Source: an uncultured Poribacteria bacterium (GTDB lineage: Bacteria > Poribacteria > WGA-4E > WGA-3G). From it: a stretch of 64,000 nt of DNA. The notes under the pieces were generated by a model. The model searched no databases, was not told the DNA's origin, and saw only the letters and a list, made by a program, of their open reading frames with translations. A program made the translations under genes and the position numbers. Below, piece after piece: positions 7,542 to 15,916 of the stretch. The DNA is taken from NCBI GenBank assembly GCA_951828385.1, contig OX639973.1, positions 4,207,200 to 4,271,199 on the forward strand, in the 5' to 3' direction. How positions within the stretch are numbered: the first letter of the stretch is position 1; the number at the start of each line of letters is the position of its first letter.

Positions 7542-8340
7542 CTGGTGGCTCCGTTTCCGGTTCCACCGTCACAGTAATACTGTTTGATGTAAGCGATGTC
7601 TTGCCACGCAGCGATTTGACGGGTAGGTAAATATCTTTCACTGCGTCCTTATGCCGTTCCTGAATAAACTTAATTTGCTCTTGGTAGTAACTGAGGGCAT
7701 CCTGTTTCGCGGCACCTTGAAGGTTCGGGTCGTTCTGGATGCGCGCCATATCTTGCTTTAATTCTCGGATTTCAGGATGTTCTTCGGTTATAGATGCTTT
7801 GTAAACCTCCAGTTCGATTGTAAGCGTTACGGTGTAAGTTCCGGGCTGTAACAGGTAGTATCTTTGAATGTCTTTCAATTTTAGTTCTTGATTCTCGGAT
7901 GCTTTGAGTTCAAACCCTTGAATACACCGAACCGTTTTGCCGTCACTCTGCACGTATTTTTGCGGGTTTTCTTGCGTAATTGGGTGCTTCGGTTTAACCA
8001 TCTGTCCGTTCGCGTCGTTCACAGTTATTTGCGTAAATGCGCCCTTCGTTGCGACACTGAAAAATGGGACGAGCAGATCAAATTTCCCGTTCTGAATGTT
8101 GAGTTCCAGTGGAATGGCTTCCTTCGTCGCATAATTTGTTTTAGGCGTTGAAAGTTGGAGTTCTGCGAGGGCAGTGGGCGTTTCCATTTCTGCAGCCGAT
8201 GTGGCTTCATCGGTTTCTGGTTGGGGTGTCGTTGTCTGTAGACTTCCGATGCATCCAATAATTGTGCCGACACTCAGCAAAAGAAAAAGCGTAACAAGTT
8301 TTAGTGTAATTTTCTGGTTTCCAATATCGCTAAATATCAT
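7300..8340 (-). CDS. Lipoprotein, possibly the 5' part of a frameshifted gene
   Basis: I do not recognise the family. The N-terminus is a lipoprotein signal: hydrophobic residues about 12-29 ending in IIGC, with Cys30 as the lipid site. A threonine- and glutamate-rich linker follows (about 35-60). Next comes a mostly beta region (60-260), with a helical stretch around EHPEIRELKQDMARIQ. The last 90 residues hold a duplicated basic/acidic segment (PETEPP occurs twice) coded by a 39-bp tandem repeat. The final 25 residues are probably read out of frame relative to the propeller tail that follows. Confidence 0.65.
   Translation of the reverse strand: MIFSDIGNQKITLKLVTLFLLLSVGTIIGCIGSLQTTTPQPETDEATSAAEMETPTALAELQLSTPKTNYATKEAIPLELNIQNGKFDLLVPFFSVATKGAFTQITVNDANGQMVKPKHPITQENPQKYVQSDGKTVRCIQGFELKASENQELKLKDIQRYYLLQPGTYTVTLTIELEVYKASITEEHPEIRELKQDMARIQNDPNLQGAAKQDALSYYQEQIKFIQERHKDAVKDIYLPVKSLRGKTSLTSNSITVTVEPETEPPVGLNQIRPFRKANRHLKQIRPLRETNRRVEPETEPPAEQTQDETPSAFEDFASVVAPKFKNKANPKYPTNAQARDTPSEN
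7461..7539. repeat. 39-bp tandem duplication inside the lipoprotein gene
   Basis: Two imperfect units begin GACGGTTTG at 7461 and 7500 and share GGACGAATTTG later in the unit. The repeat length is divisible by three, so the duplication itself keeps frame. It sits near the place where the reading frame seems to be lost. Confidence 0.65.
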
Positions 8341-8368
8341 TTTATTTCTCCTGATATGTTTAGGTTTG

Positions 8369-9448
8369 CTATAATGTAATGCCTAACCCTGCTCGGTCAG
8401 GTACTTCAATAGATCCGTTAACTATTTGCTCCGGTGGTTCAGTAAGTGAGGCACGCCATTCGACTTCTCCCCATGCGTATTCAAGGATTGCGAAATTCGG
8501 CACACTCGCCATGCACTGCACGCTGGCAGCGGTTGCGACAGGCCCGCTCGGATTGTGGGGTGTTACACTAACATTTCGCGCGGCGGCGAGCGTGGCTATT
8601 TTCTTGAGTCCCGAAAGTCCGCCGACATGTTTGACATCTGGCAAGATGTAGTCAACATGTGTTTGGGTTAGCAATTTATCAAAGTCCGTGAGGGTCCGTA
8701 AACGTTCACCGGTTGCGATCGGGATTCCGATGGAGCGGCTCATATATGCGAAGGCATCCAAATTGTCCAACGATACCGCATCTTCAATCCAGAAGAGGTG
8801 TAAGTCCTCCAGTTCTTTTGCGACTTGGATGATGATGCCCGGATTAAAACGGCTGTGGCAATCCACCATCAGGTCGATATCCCCGCCGATGGCTGCGCGA
8901 ATTGTGCGGATGCGATCAATGCCTAAACAAATAGCAGGTGTTAGACTCCCACGCGAAATATTAGGGACTGAAACATCGTCAAAAGGCGCGCATTTTATGG
9001 CGGTAAAACCTTCAGCAGCGGCGCGCTCGGCATTGTTAGCGAACCCGAAAGGGCTGCGATCCACAGTTGCGCGGTTGATATTCGCGTAGAGGCGAATTTT
9101 TTCTCGGCATTTGCCACCTAACAGTTGATAGCTGGGTACGTCTAATGCCTTGCCAGCGAGATCGAACATCGCCTGCTCAATTCCGCTGAGTGCGGTATGA
9201 TAGGTATGGCTTTCAGTGTCTCGGTAGAAACGTTGGCGAAATGCCTCCAGTTGAAACGGATTCCATCCGACGAGTGCGGGTTTGAGGGTATCAATGATAT
9301 GTCGAGCGCGGTCATCATCTCTACCGTGGGAAGCCTCGCCGACACCGGTGGTGCCGTTATCAGCATGTACCTTGACAAAGAGCCAATTGCCGCGGTGGTT
9401 TACCTGAACGATCTCAGTTTCTATGTCTGTGATTTTTAGTGTCTGCAT
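8369..9448 (-). CDS. Enolase-superfamily sugar-acid dehydratase (galactonate dehydratase-like)
   Basis: A 359-residue enzyme with an N-terminal capping domain (about 1-115) and a TIM barrel. Metal ligands are D196, E222 (WIEDAV) and E248 (TGERL). H198 (VDCHSRF), H298 (TPHNPSGP) and E323 (LEYAWGE) complete the site. This D-x-H plus late His/Glu arrangement is that of D-galactonate dehydratase rather than muconate cycloisomerase, and no KxK base pair is present (IKCAPF). Such enzymes remove water from sugar acids. The exact substrate is not readable here. The ThuA gene upstream is on the same strand. Confidence 0.88.
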   Translation of the reverse strand: MQTLKITDIETEIVQVNHRGNWLFVKVHADNGTTGVGEASHGRDDDRARHIIDTLKPALVGWNPFQLEAFRQRFYRDTESHTYHTALSGIEQAMFDLAGKALDVPSYQLLGGKCREKIRLYANINRATVDRSPFGFANNAERAAAEGFTAIKCAPFDDVSVPNISRGSLTPAICLGIDRIRTIRAAIGGDIDLMVDCHSRFNPGIIIQVAKELEDLHLFWIEDAVSLDNLDAFAYMSRSIGIPIATGERLRTLTDFDKLLTQTHVDYILPDVKHVGGLSGLKKIATLAAARNVSVTPHNPSGPVATAASVQCMASVPNFAILEYAWGEVEWRASLTEPPEQIVNGSIEVPDRAGLGITL

Positions 9449-9471
9449 TTGCGTGTGCGATAATGTAGCGT

Positions 9472-9493
9472 GGCGAGGCGTTTATGCCTCGCC
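9472..9493. terminator. Intergenic hairpin between thuA-like and dehydratase genes
   Basis: Perfect 8-bp arms GGCGAGGC and GCCTCGCC enclose GTTTAT. No T-run follows on either strand, so it may act as a processing or repeat hairpin rather than a classical terminator. Confidence 0.45.
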
Positions 9494-9506
9494 TCAAGAA
9501 TCTTCG

Positions 9507-10154
9507 TTAGGATGCAGCTGCCCATTTCACGCCTTGGGTGAGGAATTTTTGCATCCCTGTGCGCTCAAAGGTACCTGGTCCGTGTCCTAAAGTCGTGTAG
9601 AAGACGCGTCCAGAACCGTAAGGCTTTACCCATGCCATAGGATGTGCTTTGCCGAACCATTCGGCGGATGCCAAGATATGGATGTGCGGATCGTGTGCAG
9701 AGATATAGATTTCATCTTCGACATCAAAATCTTCGATGCCTTGGGTTGTCGGGTGCGCGTTATCTTCGATATGGACGGTAAAGGTTGACCCCGGTGGATG
9801 CCAATTGGCTGCCCCGCCGATAAGGTCCATGGCGCGACCGCCGATCCACCACGCGGTGCCGTGAATACCGACTAACCCTTTGCCTTCGCTTACAAACTGG
9901 AATAAACCGTCTTCTTCAGTTTGGGTTAAATCGGAGACACGTGCGACAGATCCGTCCGCTTGGAGTTCCGTGCGCGTGAAGCCGGTGCCAAAGACACACG
10001 CATCATAGGTCTGTAACTCGGATGATGCTAAGATCCCTTTATCATCGGCTAACGTTGCTGAGATGTCAGCATCTTCGGCAAGAAAATCGTGGATGACGCT
10101 GGCACTTGCATTAAAACGGTGGTTTTCACCTGACAGTACAAGGATTTTCGACAT
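9507..10154 (-). CDS. ThuA-like domain protein
   Basis: A 215-residue protein of the ThuA (trehalose utilisation A-like, glutamine-amidotransferase fold) family. Family features include the N-terminal KILVLSGENHRF strand-turn, the GKGLVGIHGTAWWIGG segment (about 106-121 with this start), and GSGRVFYTTLGHGPGTF near the C-terminus. The start at 10154 is preceded by AAGGAG at a good distance. The longer upstream frame lacks such a site. ThuA proteins often accompany Gfo/Idh and DUF1080 genes in glycan degraders. Their precise reaction is poorly defined. Confidence 0.88.
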   Translation of the reverse strand: MSKILVLSGENHRFNASASVIHDFLAEDADISATLADDKGILASSELQTYDACVFGTGFTRTELQADGSVARVSDLTQTEEDGLFQFVSEGKGLVGIHGTAWWIGGRAMDLIGGAANWHPPGSTFTVHIEDNAHPTTQGIEDFDVEDEIYISAHDPHIHILASAEWFGKAHPMAWVKPYGSGRVFYTTLGHGPGTFERTGMQKFLTQGVKWAAAS

Positions 10155-10284
10155 GAGAGTCTCCTTAGGAACGGCACTAAAGCCGCCGCTCACGATGCGT
10201 AATTGAACGTAAGAATTGCACTTTGTGGCAACAGTTTAATGCAAAATCTAAATTGTGTCAAACCAATTCTGAAGAAAGATTGTT

Positions 10285-10313
10285 TTGACAATAATGTGTC
10301 ATCGTGATACAAT
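10285..10313 (+). promoter_or_regulatory. Strong sigma70-type promoter
   Basis: TTGACA (10285-10290), a 17-bp spacer and TACAAT (10308-10313) precede the plus-strand membrane protein gene. This placement excludes the ATG at 10285 as a start codon. Confidence 0.8.
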
Positions 10314-10350
10314 AGAGTTAATATATTTAAGAGAGAATCGGACGGAAGGT

Positions 10351-10893
10351 ATGAAAAAAAATAATATCACGTTAACCCTTGGTCAAATTGCTACCGGGGG
10401 TATCATTGGACTGGCCGGTGGTTGGGTTTGCCTGTTTGTCTTTGAGAATTTTATTTGGCAGGTGCTACTCGGGGATCGAGTCAATCACGGTTTCTGGGTC
10501 GGTTTATTTCTGCTCATTTCGCTGGTTATCACGTATGGTGTCGTAATTGTGGGAGCGAGCGTGGGGATGCGGTTTGTGAGTCAGAAGTTTGGTGTTGATA
10601 TTCCGCTAAGACCGCTTTTCTCAGGTGCGTTTTTGGGGCCACCTGCTGTTGTTGGGTTGCTCGCGCTTCTTAACGTGCCGTGGGAGATATTTGGTAAACC
10701 GAACCTGATTCTGGCGTTGCTAATCCCTGTGCTTAAAACCGTCGCGTATCTTGTTTCGTTACCGATGCGCGGGTGGGTCTCTGTCGGTTTGCCTGTTGAA
10801 ATTTGGTATGTTCTTGCTGTCCCTATCGGTGCGATAGTGGGATATAGGTTAGAGTTGTCCCAATCAGCGCGCGACATTGCGCTGCTGGGTTAG
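10351..10893 (+). CDS. Hypothetical integral membrane protein
   Basis: I do not recognise this 180-residue protein. The ATG at 10351 follows GGAAGGT. Four or five hydrophobic helices are visible (about 8-30, 40-65, 82-100, 112-135, 145-165), with glycine-rich first and second helices and few charged residues. It has its own promoter and precedes the purine genes by about 150 bp. The last codons lie in a tandem duplication, so the stop falls inside the second repeat copy and the C-terminus may be recently altered. Confidence 0.7.
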   Translation: MKKNNITLTLGQIATGGIIGLAGGWVCLFVFENFIWQVLLGDRVNHGFWVGLFLLISLVITYGVVIVGASVGMRFVSQKFGVDIPLRPLFSGAFLGPPAVVGLLALLNVPWEIFGKPNLILALLIPVLKTVAYLVSLPMRGWVSVGLPVEIWYVLAVPIGAIVGYRLELSQSARDIALLG

Positions 10894-10920
10894 AGTTGTC
10901 CTTATTGACGCGCGATATTG
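10847..10920. repeat. 33-bp duplication covering the 3' end of the membrane protein gene
   Basis: Units at 10847-10879 and 10888-10920 share GGTTAGAGTTGTCC and the following GCGCGA(C/T)ATTG. The stop codon TAG at 10891-10893 comes from the second unit. Confidence 0.7.
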
Positions 10921-11050
10921 GGATTGATATGGGTTAGCGAGCGTGGGAGAGACTGAGGCGAGTGCAGAACACGCGTAAATTTGTGAAAGACTTCCTCAAT
11001 GACGAGTTGCGAAAATTTAAAAGCACATGCTGGAGGGTTTAACCATCAAA

Positions 11051-12457
11051 ATGCAGTATGATGATAAGCCGAAGGACGAGTGTGGTGTCTTCGGTGTTTT
11101 CGGCCATCCAAGAGCCGTAGAGTTGACCTATTTAGGCTTACGTGCCCTTCAGCATCGAGGGCAAGAGAGCAGCGGTATTGTTGCCTCAGATGGCGAGAAA
11201 TTTACGTATCACCACGGCATGGGTCTCGTTCACTCTGTGTTTAGTGCTGAGACTTTAGAGAAACTGGAAGGACATATCGCTATTGGGCACAACCGCTATT
11301 CGACGGCAGGGGGAAGCACGCTTGAGAATGCGCAACCTTTGGTCCGAAATTACAAACAGGGGCCCCTCGCGCTTGGTCACAACGGCAATCTTGTCAATGC
11401 CGTGCACATTCGGAATCATTTGGAGAACGCGGGTTCCATCTTCAGCACAAGTTTAGACACAGAAGTTATTTTCCACTTGATAGCACATTCGCGAAAGCAG
11501 GCGTTAGAGCATAGAATCATTGACGCACTGCGGAGTGTTACGGGGGCGTACTCGTTTGTCTGTATGGATAAAACCACGCTGATAGGTGCCCGCGATCCGT
11601 ACGGGTTCCGTCCGCTGTGGCTTGGTAAGTTAGGGGATGCGTATGTATTAGCCTCTGAGACGTGTGCATTTGATGTCGTTGAAGCAGAGCCGATACGCGA
11701 GGTAGAACCGGGAGAATTGGTATTTATACGCTCTGCACATCTCGGTTTAGAGTCGTTGCGTTTCCATAAGAGACAGTCAGAGTTATCGCAGTGTATCTTT
11801 GAGTATATCTATCTGGCGCGGCCGGATAGCATGATGTTTGGGCAGAGTGTGAACAACCCGCGCCGAGAGTTCGGCAGGCAATTGGCGCGCGAACACCCTG
11901 TTAAAGCAGATGTCGTGATCCCGGTGCCTGATTCCGCGACGATTGCTGCGCTCGGTTACGCTGAGGAGTCTGGCATTCCGTTCGATTTAGGGTTGTCGCG
12001 GAACCCTTTCGTTGGGCGCTCTTTCATGAACCCGACACAGGATATCCGAGAACTGATGGTAAAAGTGAAGTTGAACCCGATCCGCGATGTGTTGCGCGGC
12101 AAACGGGTTGTGCTCGTAGATGATTCGATTATGCGTGGGACAAATAGCAGAAAACTTATTAAAATCGTTCGGCAGGGCGGTGCGACAGCTGTACACCTCC
12201 GAATTGCCTCGCCGCCAAATAAATTCCCGTGCTTCTACGGCGTAGACACACCGACCCGTGGTGAATTAATTGCGAGTTCGCACACGATTGAGGAGATACG
12301 GAAGTATATCCGCGCTAATAGTCTCGGTTATCTAAGCATTGAAGGGTTGCTAAATTCGGTGAAGGCATCTCAGGATTTTTGCACCACCTGTTTTGACGGG
12401 GCGTATCCGATTCCGGTTGTGGAAGAATCTTCAGAACAACTGCCGTTGCTTATGTAG
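11051..12457 (+). CDS. purF: Amidophosphoribosyltransferase
   Basis: Catalyses the first committed step of purine synthesis, making phosphoribosylamine from PRPP and glutamine. The ATG at 11051 gives a 10-residue propeptide ending DE before C11, the N-terminal nucleophile of the glutaminase domain (C11-GVFGVFGHP). The phosphoribosyltransferase PRPP loop is VVLVDDSIMRGT. Cysteines in SQCIFEY, FPCFYGVD and CTTC fit the Bacillus-type enzyme with a 4Fe-4S cluster and cleaved propeptide. An alternative ATG at 11027 lacks a ribosome-binding site. A small membrane protein and purM follow. Confidence 0.96.
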   Translation: MQYDDKPKDECGVFGVFGHPRAVELTYLGLRALQHRGQESSGIVASDGEKFTYHHGMGLVHSVFSAETLEKLEGHIAIGHNRYSTAGGSTLENAQPLVRNYKQGPLALGHNGNLVNAVHIRNHLENAGSIFSTSLDTEVIFHLIAHSRKQALEHRIIDALRSVTGAYSFVCMDKTTLIGARDPYGFRPLWLGKLGDAYVLASETCAFDVVEAEPIREVEPGELVFIRSAHLGLESLRFHKRQSELSQCIFEYIYLARPDSMMFGQSVNNPRREFGRQLAREHPVKADVVIPVPDSATIAALGYAEESGIPFDLGLSRNPFVGRSFMNPTQDIRELMVKVKLNPIRDVLRGKRVVLVDDSIMRGTNSRKLIKIVRQGGATAVHLRIASPPNKFPCFYGVDTPTRGELIASSHTIEEIRKYIRANSLGYLSIEGLLNSVKASQDFCTTCFDGAYPIPVVEESSEQLPLLM

Positions 12458-12507
12458 ATTTACTGAGTGTTTTAATTGTAGACTTAGTGCCTACGAGGAA
12501 AATTTTT

Positions 12508-12825
12508 ATGCTGATTTTTAGGCAGAATAAAAAAAGTGGGAATCAGAAGAGACCGAATCCGATAGGCACACCCCAAGGGCGCAATACGCTTATTTCTCTG
12601 CTGATTTGTGCGATTCTCGGAATGGTTTTGAGTTGGGTGCTTCCTGTACTGCTTGAGAAGTTGCAGCCGAATATAAAACCTGAAAAAGCGCAGGAGATCG
12701 GTGTTCTCGTTGCTTTAGGTATTAGTGGTGTTGTATTAGTCATTAGTTTGTTAAGACCGAGAAAAAGTGTTTCTCCACTTCGCAGACAATTATTGAAGGA
12801 ACAAGAGAAATCAGATGGCAGATAA
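12508..12825 (+). CDS. Small membrane protein between purF and purM
   Basis: A 105-residue protein of unknown function with a basic N-terminus (KKSGNQKRPN), two membrane helices (about 28-48 and 64-82) and a charged tail. I took the ATG at 12508, preceded by GAGG at 12494-12497; the ATG at 12487 is possible. It overlaps the purM start by 11 bp, so translation is probably coupled. Nothing links it functionally to purine synthesis except position. Confidence 0.7.
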   Translation: MLIFRQNKKSGNQKRPNPIGTPQGRNTLISLLICAILGMVLSWVLPVLLEKLQPNIKPEKAQEIGVLVALGISGVVLVISLLRPRKSVSPLRRQLLKEQEKSDGR

Positions 12826-13855
12826 AAAGCAGTTGACGTACGCTAATGCCGGGGTCTCGTTTGAAGCAGAGTCCGAAGCAATATCTCGGCTTAAACCTCT
12901 CGTCCAGACGACCTACCGCCCTGAGGTACTCAGCGATGTTGGGAGTTTCGGGGGGCTTTTTGCACTCAAATCGTATCAAGAACCGGTGCTTGTTTCCAGT
13001 ACGGATAGTGTTGGTACAAAGTTAAAGGTCGCGTTTAAAGTGGGGCGACACGACACCGTTGGCTTTGATATTGTCGCACATTGTGGTAACGATATTGTTG
13101 TCCAGGGAGCGGAACCGCTTTTCTTTTTGGATTACATTGGGATGAGTAAGGTAGAACCCGCGGCGATTGAAGGTATTGTGACAGGTCTCGCAGCCGGATG
13201 TCGAGAGATTGGTTGTGCATTAATCGGCGGTGAAATCGCAGAACTTTCAGATATTTATACGCTCGGTGAGTACGATTTGGTAGGGACCATTGTCGGCGCG
13301 GTTGAGAAAGCGGACGTGATTACTGGTGAAAAGATCGCCCCCGGCGATCAACTCATTGGGTTAGGCTCGGCAGGTTTGCATACCAACGGCTTTTCACTGG
13401 TCCGCCGGATTCTATTTGATAGGTGTGGCTACGATGTTGATACCTACATCCCCGATCTTTCAGCTACAGTTGGGGAGGCATTGTTGGTATCCCATAAAAG
13501 TTATGTGAAATCTATTCTGGAACTTCGCAAGGTCTGCGAGATTAAAGGGATTGCCCATATCACTGGCGGTGGGTTGCCTGCGAATGTGCCACGCATTTTG
13601 CCGGAGGGGTGTGTTGCCGATATTCGGAAACGGACCTGGGAGATTCCGCCTATTTTCCCGTTTTTACAGGCGAAAGGCGATGTTGAAGAGACAGAGATGT
13701 ACAGGGTCTTCAATATGGGAGTTGGTATGGTAGTCGTACTGGCACCTGATGCTGTTGATGCTGCCTTAGCGTCGCTGAATGCCTCTGGGGAATCTACTTT
13801 CCTCATCGGAGAAGTGGTGGCAGGCGAAAAAGGGGGGCAAGGTGTCGGTTCCTAA
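12815..13855 (+). CDS. purM: Phosphoribosylformylglycinamidine cyclo-ligase (AIR synthetase)
   Basis: Fifth step of purine synthesis: ATP-dependent ring closure of FGAM to AIR. The family opening TYANAGV is followed by VSSTDSVGTKLKVAF (about 60-74), GNDIVVQGAEPLFFLDY (about 91-107) and the glycine-rich AHITGGGLPANVPR (about 247-260). Length of 346 is normal. It overlaps the preceding small membrane gene by 11 bp and the following FliG-like gene by 14 bp, suggesting one transcript. Confidence 0.96.
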   Translation: MADKKQLTYANAGVSFEAESEAISRLKPLVQTTYRPEVLSDVGSFGGLFALKSYQEPVLVSSTDSVGTKLKVAFKVGRHDTVGFDIVAHCGNDIVVQGAEPLFFLDYIGMSKVEPAAIEGIVTGLAAGCREIGCALIGGEIAELSDIYTLGEYDLVGTIVGAVEKADVITGEKIAPGDQLIGLGSAGLHTNGFSLVRRILFDRCGYDVDTYIPDLSATVGEALLVSHKSYVKSILELRKVCEIKGIAHITGGGLPANVPRILPEGCVADIRKRTWEIPPIFPFLQAKGDVEETEMYRVFNMGVGMVVVLAPDAVDAALASLNASGESTFLIGEVVAGEKGGQGVGS

Positions 13856-14603
13856 TACAGATGCACAGACAACTCCTCCGCTTTTAGATGCGGCTGCGCT
13901 GCAAGCATTGACGGTTTTGCTTGACGAAACACCCCCACAGGTTGTTTTAGCAGCATTCCAAGATGTAGATGATAACGACGCTGCGCTCTTTTTTGTGTTG
14001 TGCGCGCAGCTGAAAAGTGAACATAACGGAGATGCTCTCGCCGCGCATGCTGGAAAAATTTTCGCGATGCTCCCTTTTGATAAACAGGTACGCATCGCTG
14101 AGAAGGTGACAATAACAGAGATCGTTGATGCCGAACGTGCGGCACAAATCTGGAACGAACAGGTGGCGAAGATTAAGGAAGTGCTCCAAAAAACGACCTT
14201 CTTGGGTGAAGGCGCGACGAACCTTGCTAAACTGTTGTCCTATATGGATATAGCAGAGCAGAATCGGTTGTTAGCGCGGTTGGCAGAGAAACAACCGGAG
14301 ATGGTAGAGAGTGTCTCTGAGAAATTGTTTACCTTTGAAGACTTAAGTAATTTGGAGAATGAAGCGATCAAAACTATTCTGCAGGTATTAGACAAACCGA
14401 CCTTAGCTCTCGCCTTACACAATGCCCCGACTGAAATACACGATCGATTTTTAGAAAATATGTCAGCATCGCAAGCGGAAGCTGTTGAAGCAGAAATTGC
14501 GCAATTGACGTTTGAGCAGACGCAGATCGCCGATACGGCTCGGCAATCCGTTGTTAGTTTGGTGCGTAACTTCGCAGCCAAAGGGTTGCTAAAAGTCGGG
14601 TGA
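13842..14603 (+). CDS. Orphan FliG-like protein
   Basis: A 253-residue, mainly helical protein with the layout of the flagellar rotor protein FliG minus its N-terminal domain. ETPPQVVLAAF (about 29-39) corresponds to the EHPQ motif of the middle domain. The C-terminal domain shows KLFTFEDLSNL (161-171), LALALHNAP (188-196) and RFLENMSASQAEAVEAEI (202-219), which match the FliG-C pattern of FEDL, LALK-A and NMS-R-A-E. I prefer the GTG at 13842, inside the purM end and after a G-rich tract. No flagellar gene is nearby, so the role is unknown. Confidence 0.72.
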   Translation: MSVPNTDAQTTPPLLDAAALQALTVLLDETPPQVVLAAFQDVDDNDAALFFVLCAQLKSEHNGDALAAHAGKIFAMLPFDKQVRIAEKVTITEIVDAERAAQIWNEQVAKIKEVLQKTTFLGEGATNLAKLLSYMDIAEQNRLLARLAEKQPEMVESVSEKLFTFEDLSNLENEAIKTILQVLDKPTLALALHNAPTEIHDRFLENMSASQAEAVEAEIAQLTFEQTQIADTARQSVVSLVRNFAAKGLLKVG

Positions 14604-14608
14604 ACTTC

Positions 14609-14700
14609 TTCGGTTTCTTACGTTCAGCGTGATGCTGCTGCATTTGACTGAGCATGTCGGAAGTTCTACGACTCATTCACTTTTCCGCCTATAAGCGCAA
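14609..14700 (-). pseudogene. Truncated copy of the 5' end of tonB
   Basis: This stretch repeats the leader and first 20 or so codons of the tonB gene at 15601-15690. The copy's ATG is at 14676 and would read MSRRTSDMLSQMQQ, against MSSRTSGMLSQMQQ in the intact gene. The leader TTTTCC(G/T)CCTATAA(G/A) is also shared. Only the first part is present before it meets the end of the FliG-like gene. It is a remnant of a tandem duplication or of a lost second tonB. Confidence 0.75.
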
Positions 14701-14720
14701 AAGGATGACAAGCGGTGTGC

Positions 14721-15668
14721 TTAGTCATCAAGTTCAAACTCATAGGTGATTTGAACCTGTTTGCTGATAGGTGTATCCCCCTTCATTGCTGGACGAAAAG
14801 AAGATTTTTTGAACGCCGCGATTGCCGCATCTTCGAGCCCAAATCCGAGGTTTGTCAATGCTACAATGTCTTTTGGAATACCTTTTTCATCGATGGTTGC
14901 TTGTAAAATAACGTTGCCTATCTTACCTGCCTTTTTAGCATTCTCTGGATACTTCGGTTCTACTTTAATCTTGAACGCAGGGTCAGTAACACCTGGTTCA
15001 GGAGTGAAGTCAACGTTTCCCACGCTCAGTGATTCATCGGGTGCAGGCGTATCAAGTTTATCAAGCAGTGTTGTTGCTTCGCGTTCTATCTGAAAGCCTT
15101 GTGTCGTTGTTTCGGGTTCGATCGTTGGTGTCGGTTTTACAAAATTCCGATCGACCTCTATGGGTGTGAGGCCTTCGCTAACGTCAGGTGTTGTGAGATC
15201 AAGCCCTGTGTCCGGGCCTTGAGGGATTGTGAACCCATCTTTTGGCAGTTGGGCGGTGTTAGTCCTTACCGGCTGCTTAATAACGACTTTCTGTTGAGTC
15301 TGTTGTGCCTCGTTGAATTTCGGTGCTTCGCGGCGTATGAACCGGCGTTTCGCCTTTGACGCTTCTGTGACTATACTGACATTAAAAATCTCACCTTCTG
15401 GTTCAATCTGATCGACGATAACGTAAGTCGTAATAAATATAGCGATGAGGATATGAAACCCCATTGCGACTGAAAAGGCAGTGGAACTCTTTTTAATGTG
15501 TTTTTGCGTGATAGTGTGTTTCGGCAGGTTTGCCTGTGCGTTGGAAAGGCTGCTCTGCTGGCTCGGGTCTATCGAAACCTTCTTCAATGCGACAAAACGC
15601 TTCGGTTTCTTACGTTCAACGCGACGCTGCTGCATTTGACTGAGCATACCGGAAGTTCTGCTACTCAT
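14721..15668 (-). CDS. tonB: TonB family energy transducer
   Basis: A 315-residue TonB-like protein. A basic cytoplasmic N-terminus (about 1-60) is followed by one membrane helix (about 62-86). A long Pro/Thr/Glu-rich periplasmic linker (about 90-225) precedes a C-terminal TonB domain with PKYPENAKKAGKIGNVILQ (about 233-251) and FRPAMKGDTPISKQVQITYEF near the end. It transmits proton-motive force to outer-membrane receptors, and two candidate receptors lie in the same block. It has a consensus promoter about 200 bp upstream and two inverted repeats in the leader. Confidence 0.9.
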   Translation of the reverse strand: MSSRTSGMLSQMQQRRVERKKPKRFVALKKVSIDPSQQSSLSNAQANLPKHTITQKHIKKSSTAFSVAMGFHILIAIFITTYVIVDQIEPEGEIFNVSIVTEASKAKRRFIRREAPKFNEAQQTQQKVVIKQPVRTNTAQLPKDGFTIPQGPDTGLDLTTPDVSEGLTPIEVDRNFVKPTPTIEPETTTQGFQIEREATTLLDKLDTPAPDESLSVGNVDFTPEPGVTDPAFKIKVEPKYPENAKKAGKIGNVILQATIDEKGIPKDIVALTNLGFGLEDAAIAAFKKSSFRPAMKGDTPISKQVQITYEFELDD

Positions 15669-15700
15669 TCGCTTTTCCTCCTATAAACAGAAGAGGGATA

Positions 15701-15805
15701 GTTTCGGTCTCAAGATGCTGTTATTGTGTATAGCTGACCGAAACCGGCGTTGCAAAGATTCTTTAAAAACTATTCGCCAGTACTTAATTTTAACGTCAAG
15801 TACTG
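15701..15805. promoter_or_regulatory. Two inverted repeats in the tonB leader
   Basis: GTTTCGGTC (15701-15709) pairs with GACCGAAAC (15736-15744). CAGTACTT (15778-15785) pairs with AAGTACTG (15798-15805). Both are perfect and lie between the tonB promoter and its start codon. They could be operators or leader hairpins that control tonB expression. Confidence 0.55.
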
Positions 15806-15871
15806 CCAAAACGTTTAATATGGCTCACAAAATGTGGTAAAAATTCCCAATTTTAGCGTAAATATCTCTTA

Positions 15872-15900
15872 ATTATAACATATTTTCACTTCTGTGTCAA
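15872..15900 (-). promoter_or_regulatory. Consensus sigma70-type promoter of tonB
   Basis: On the minus strand TTGACA (15900-15895), a 17-bp spacer and TATAAT (15877-15872) match the consensus exactly. It drives tonB with a leader of about 200 nt. Confidence 0.85.
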
Positions 15901-15916
15901 TTTTTTTAGCAGCGAA

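Noticed and set aside
10285-10350. Upstream ATG for the membrane protein at 10351
   Set aside because: The codon is the base where the TTGACA box of a strong promoter begins, so it would not be in the transcript.
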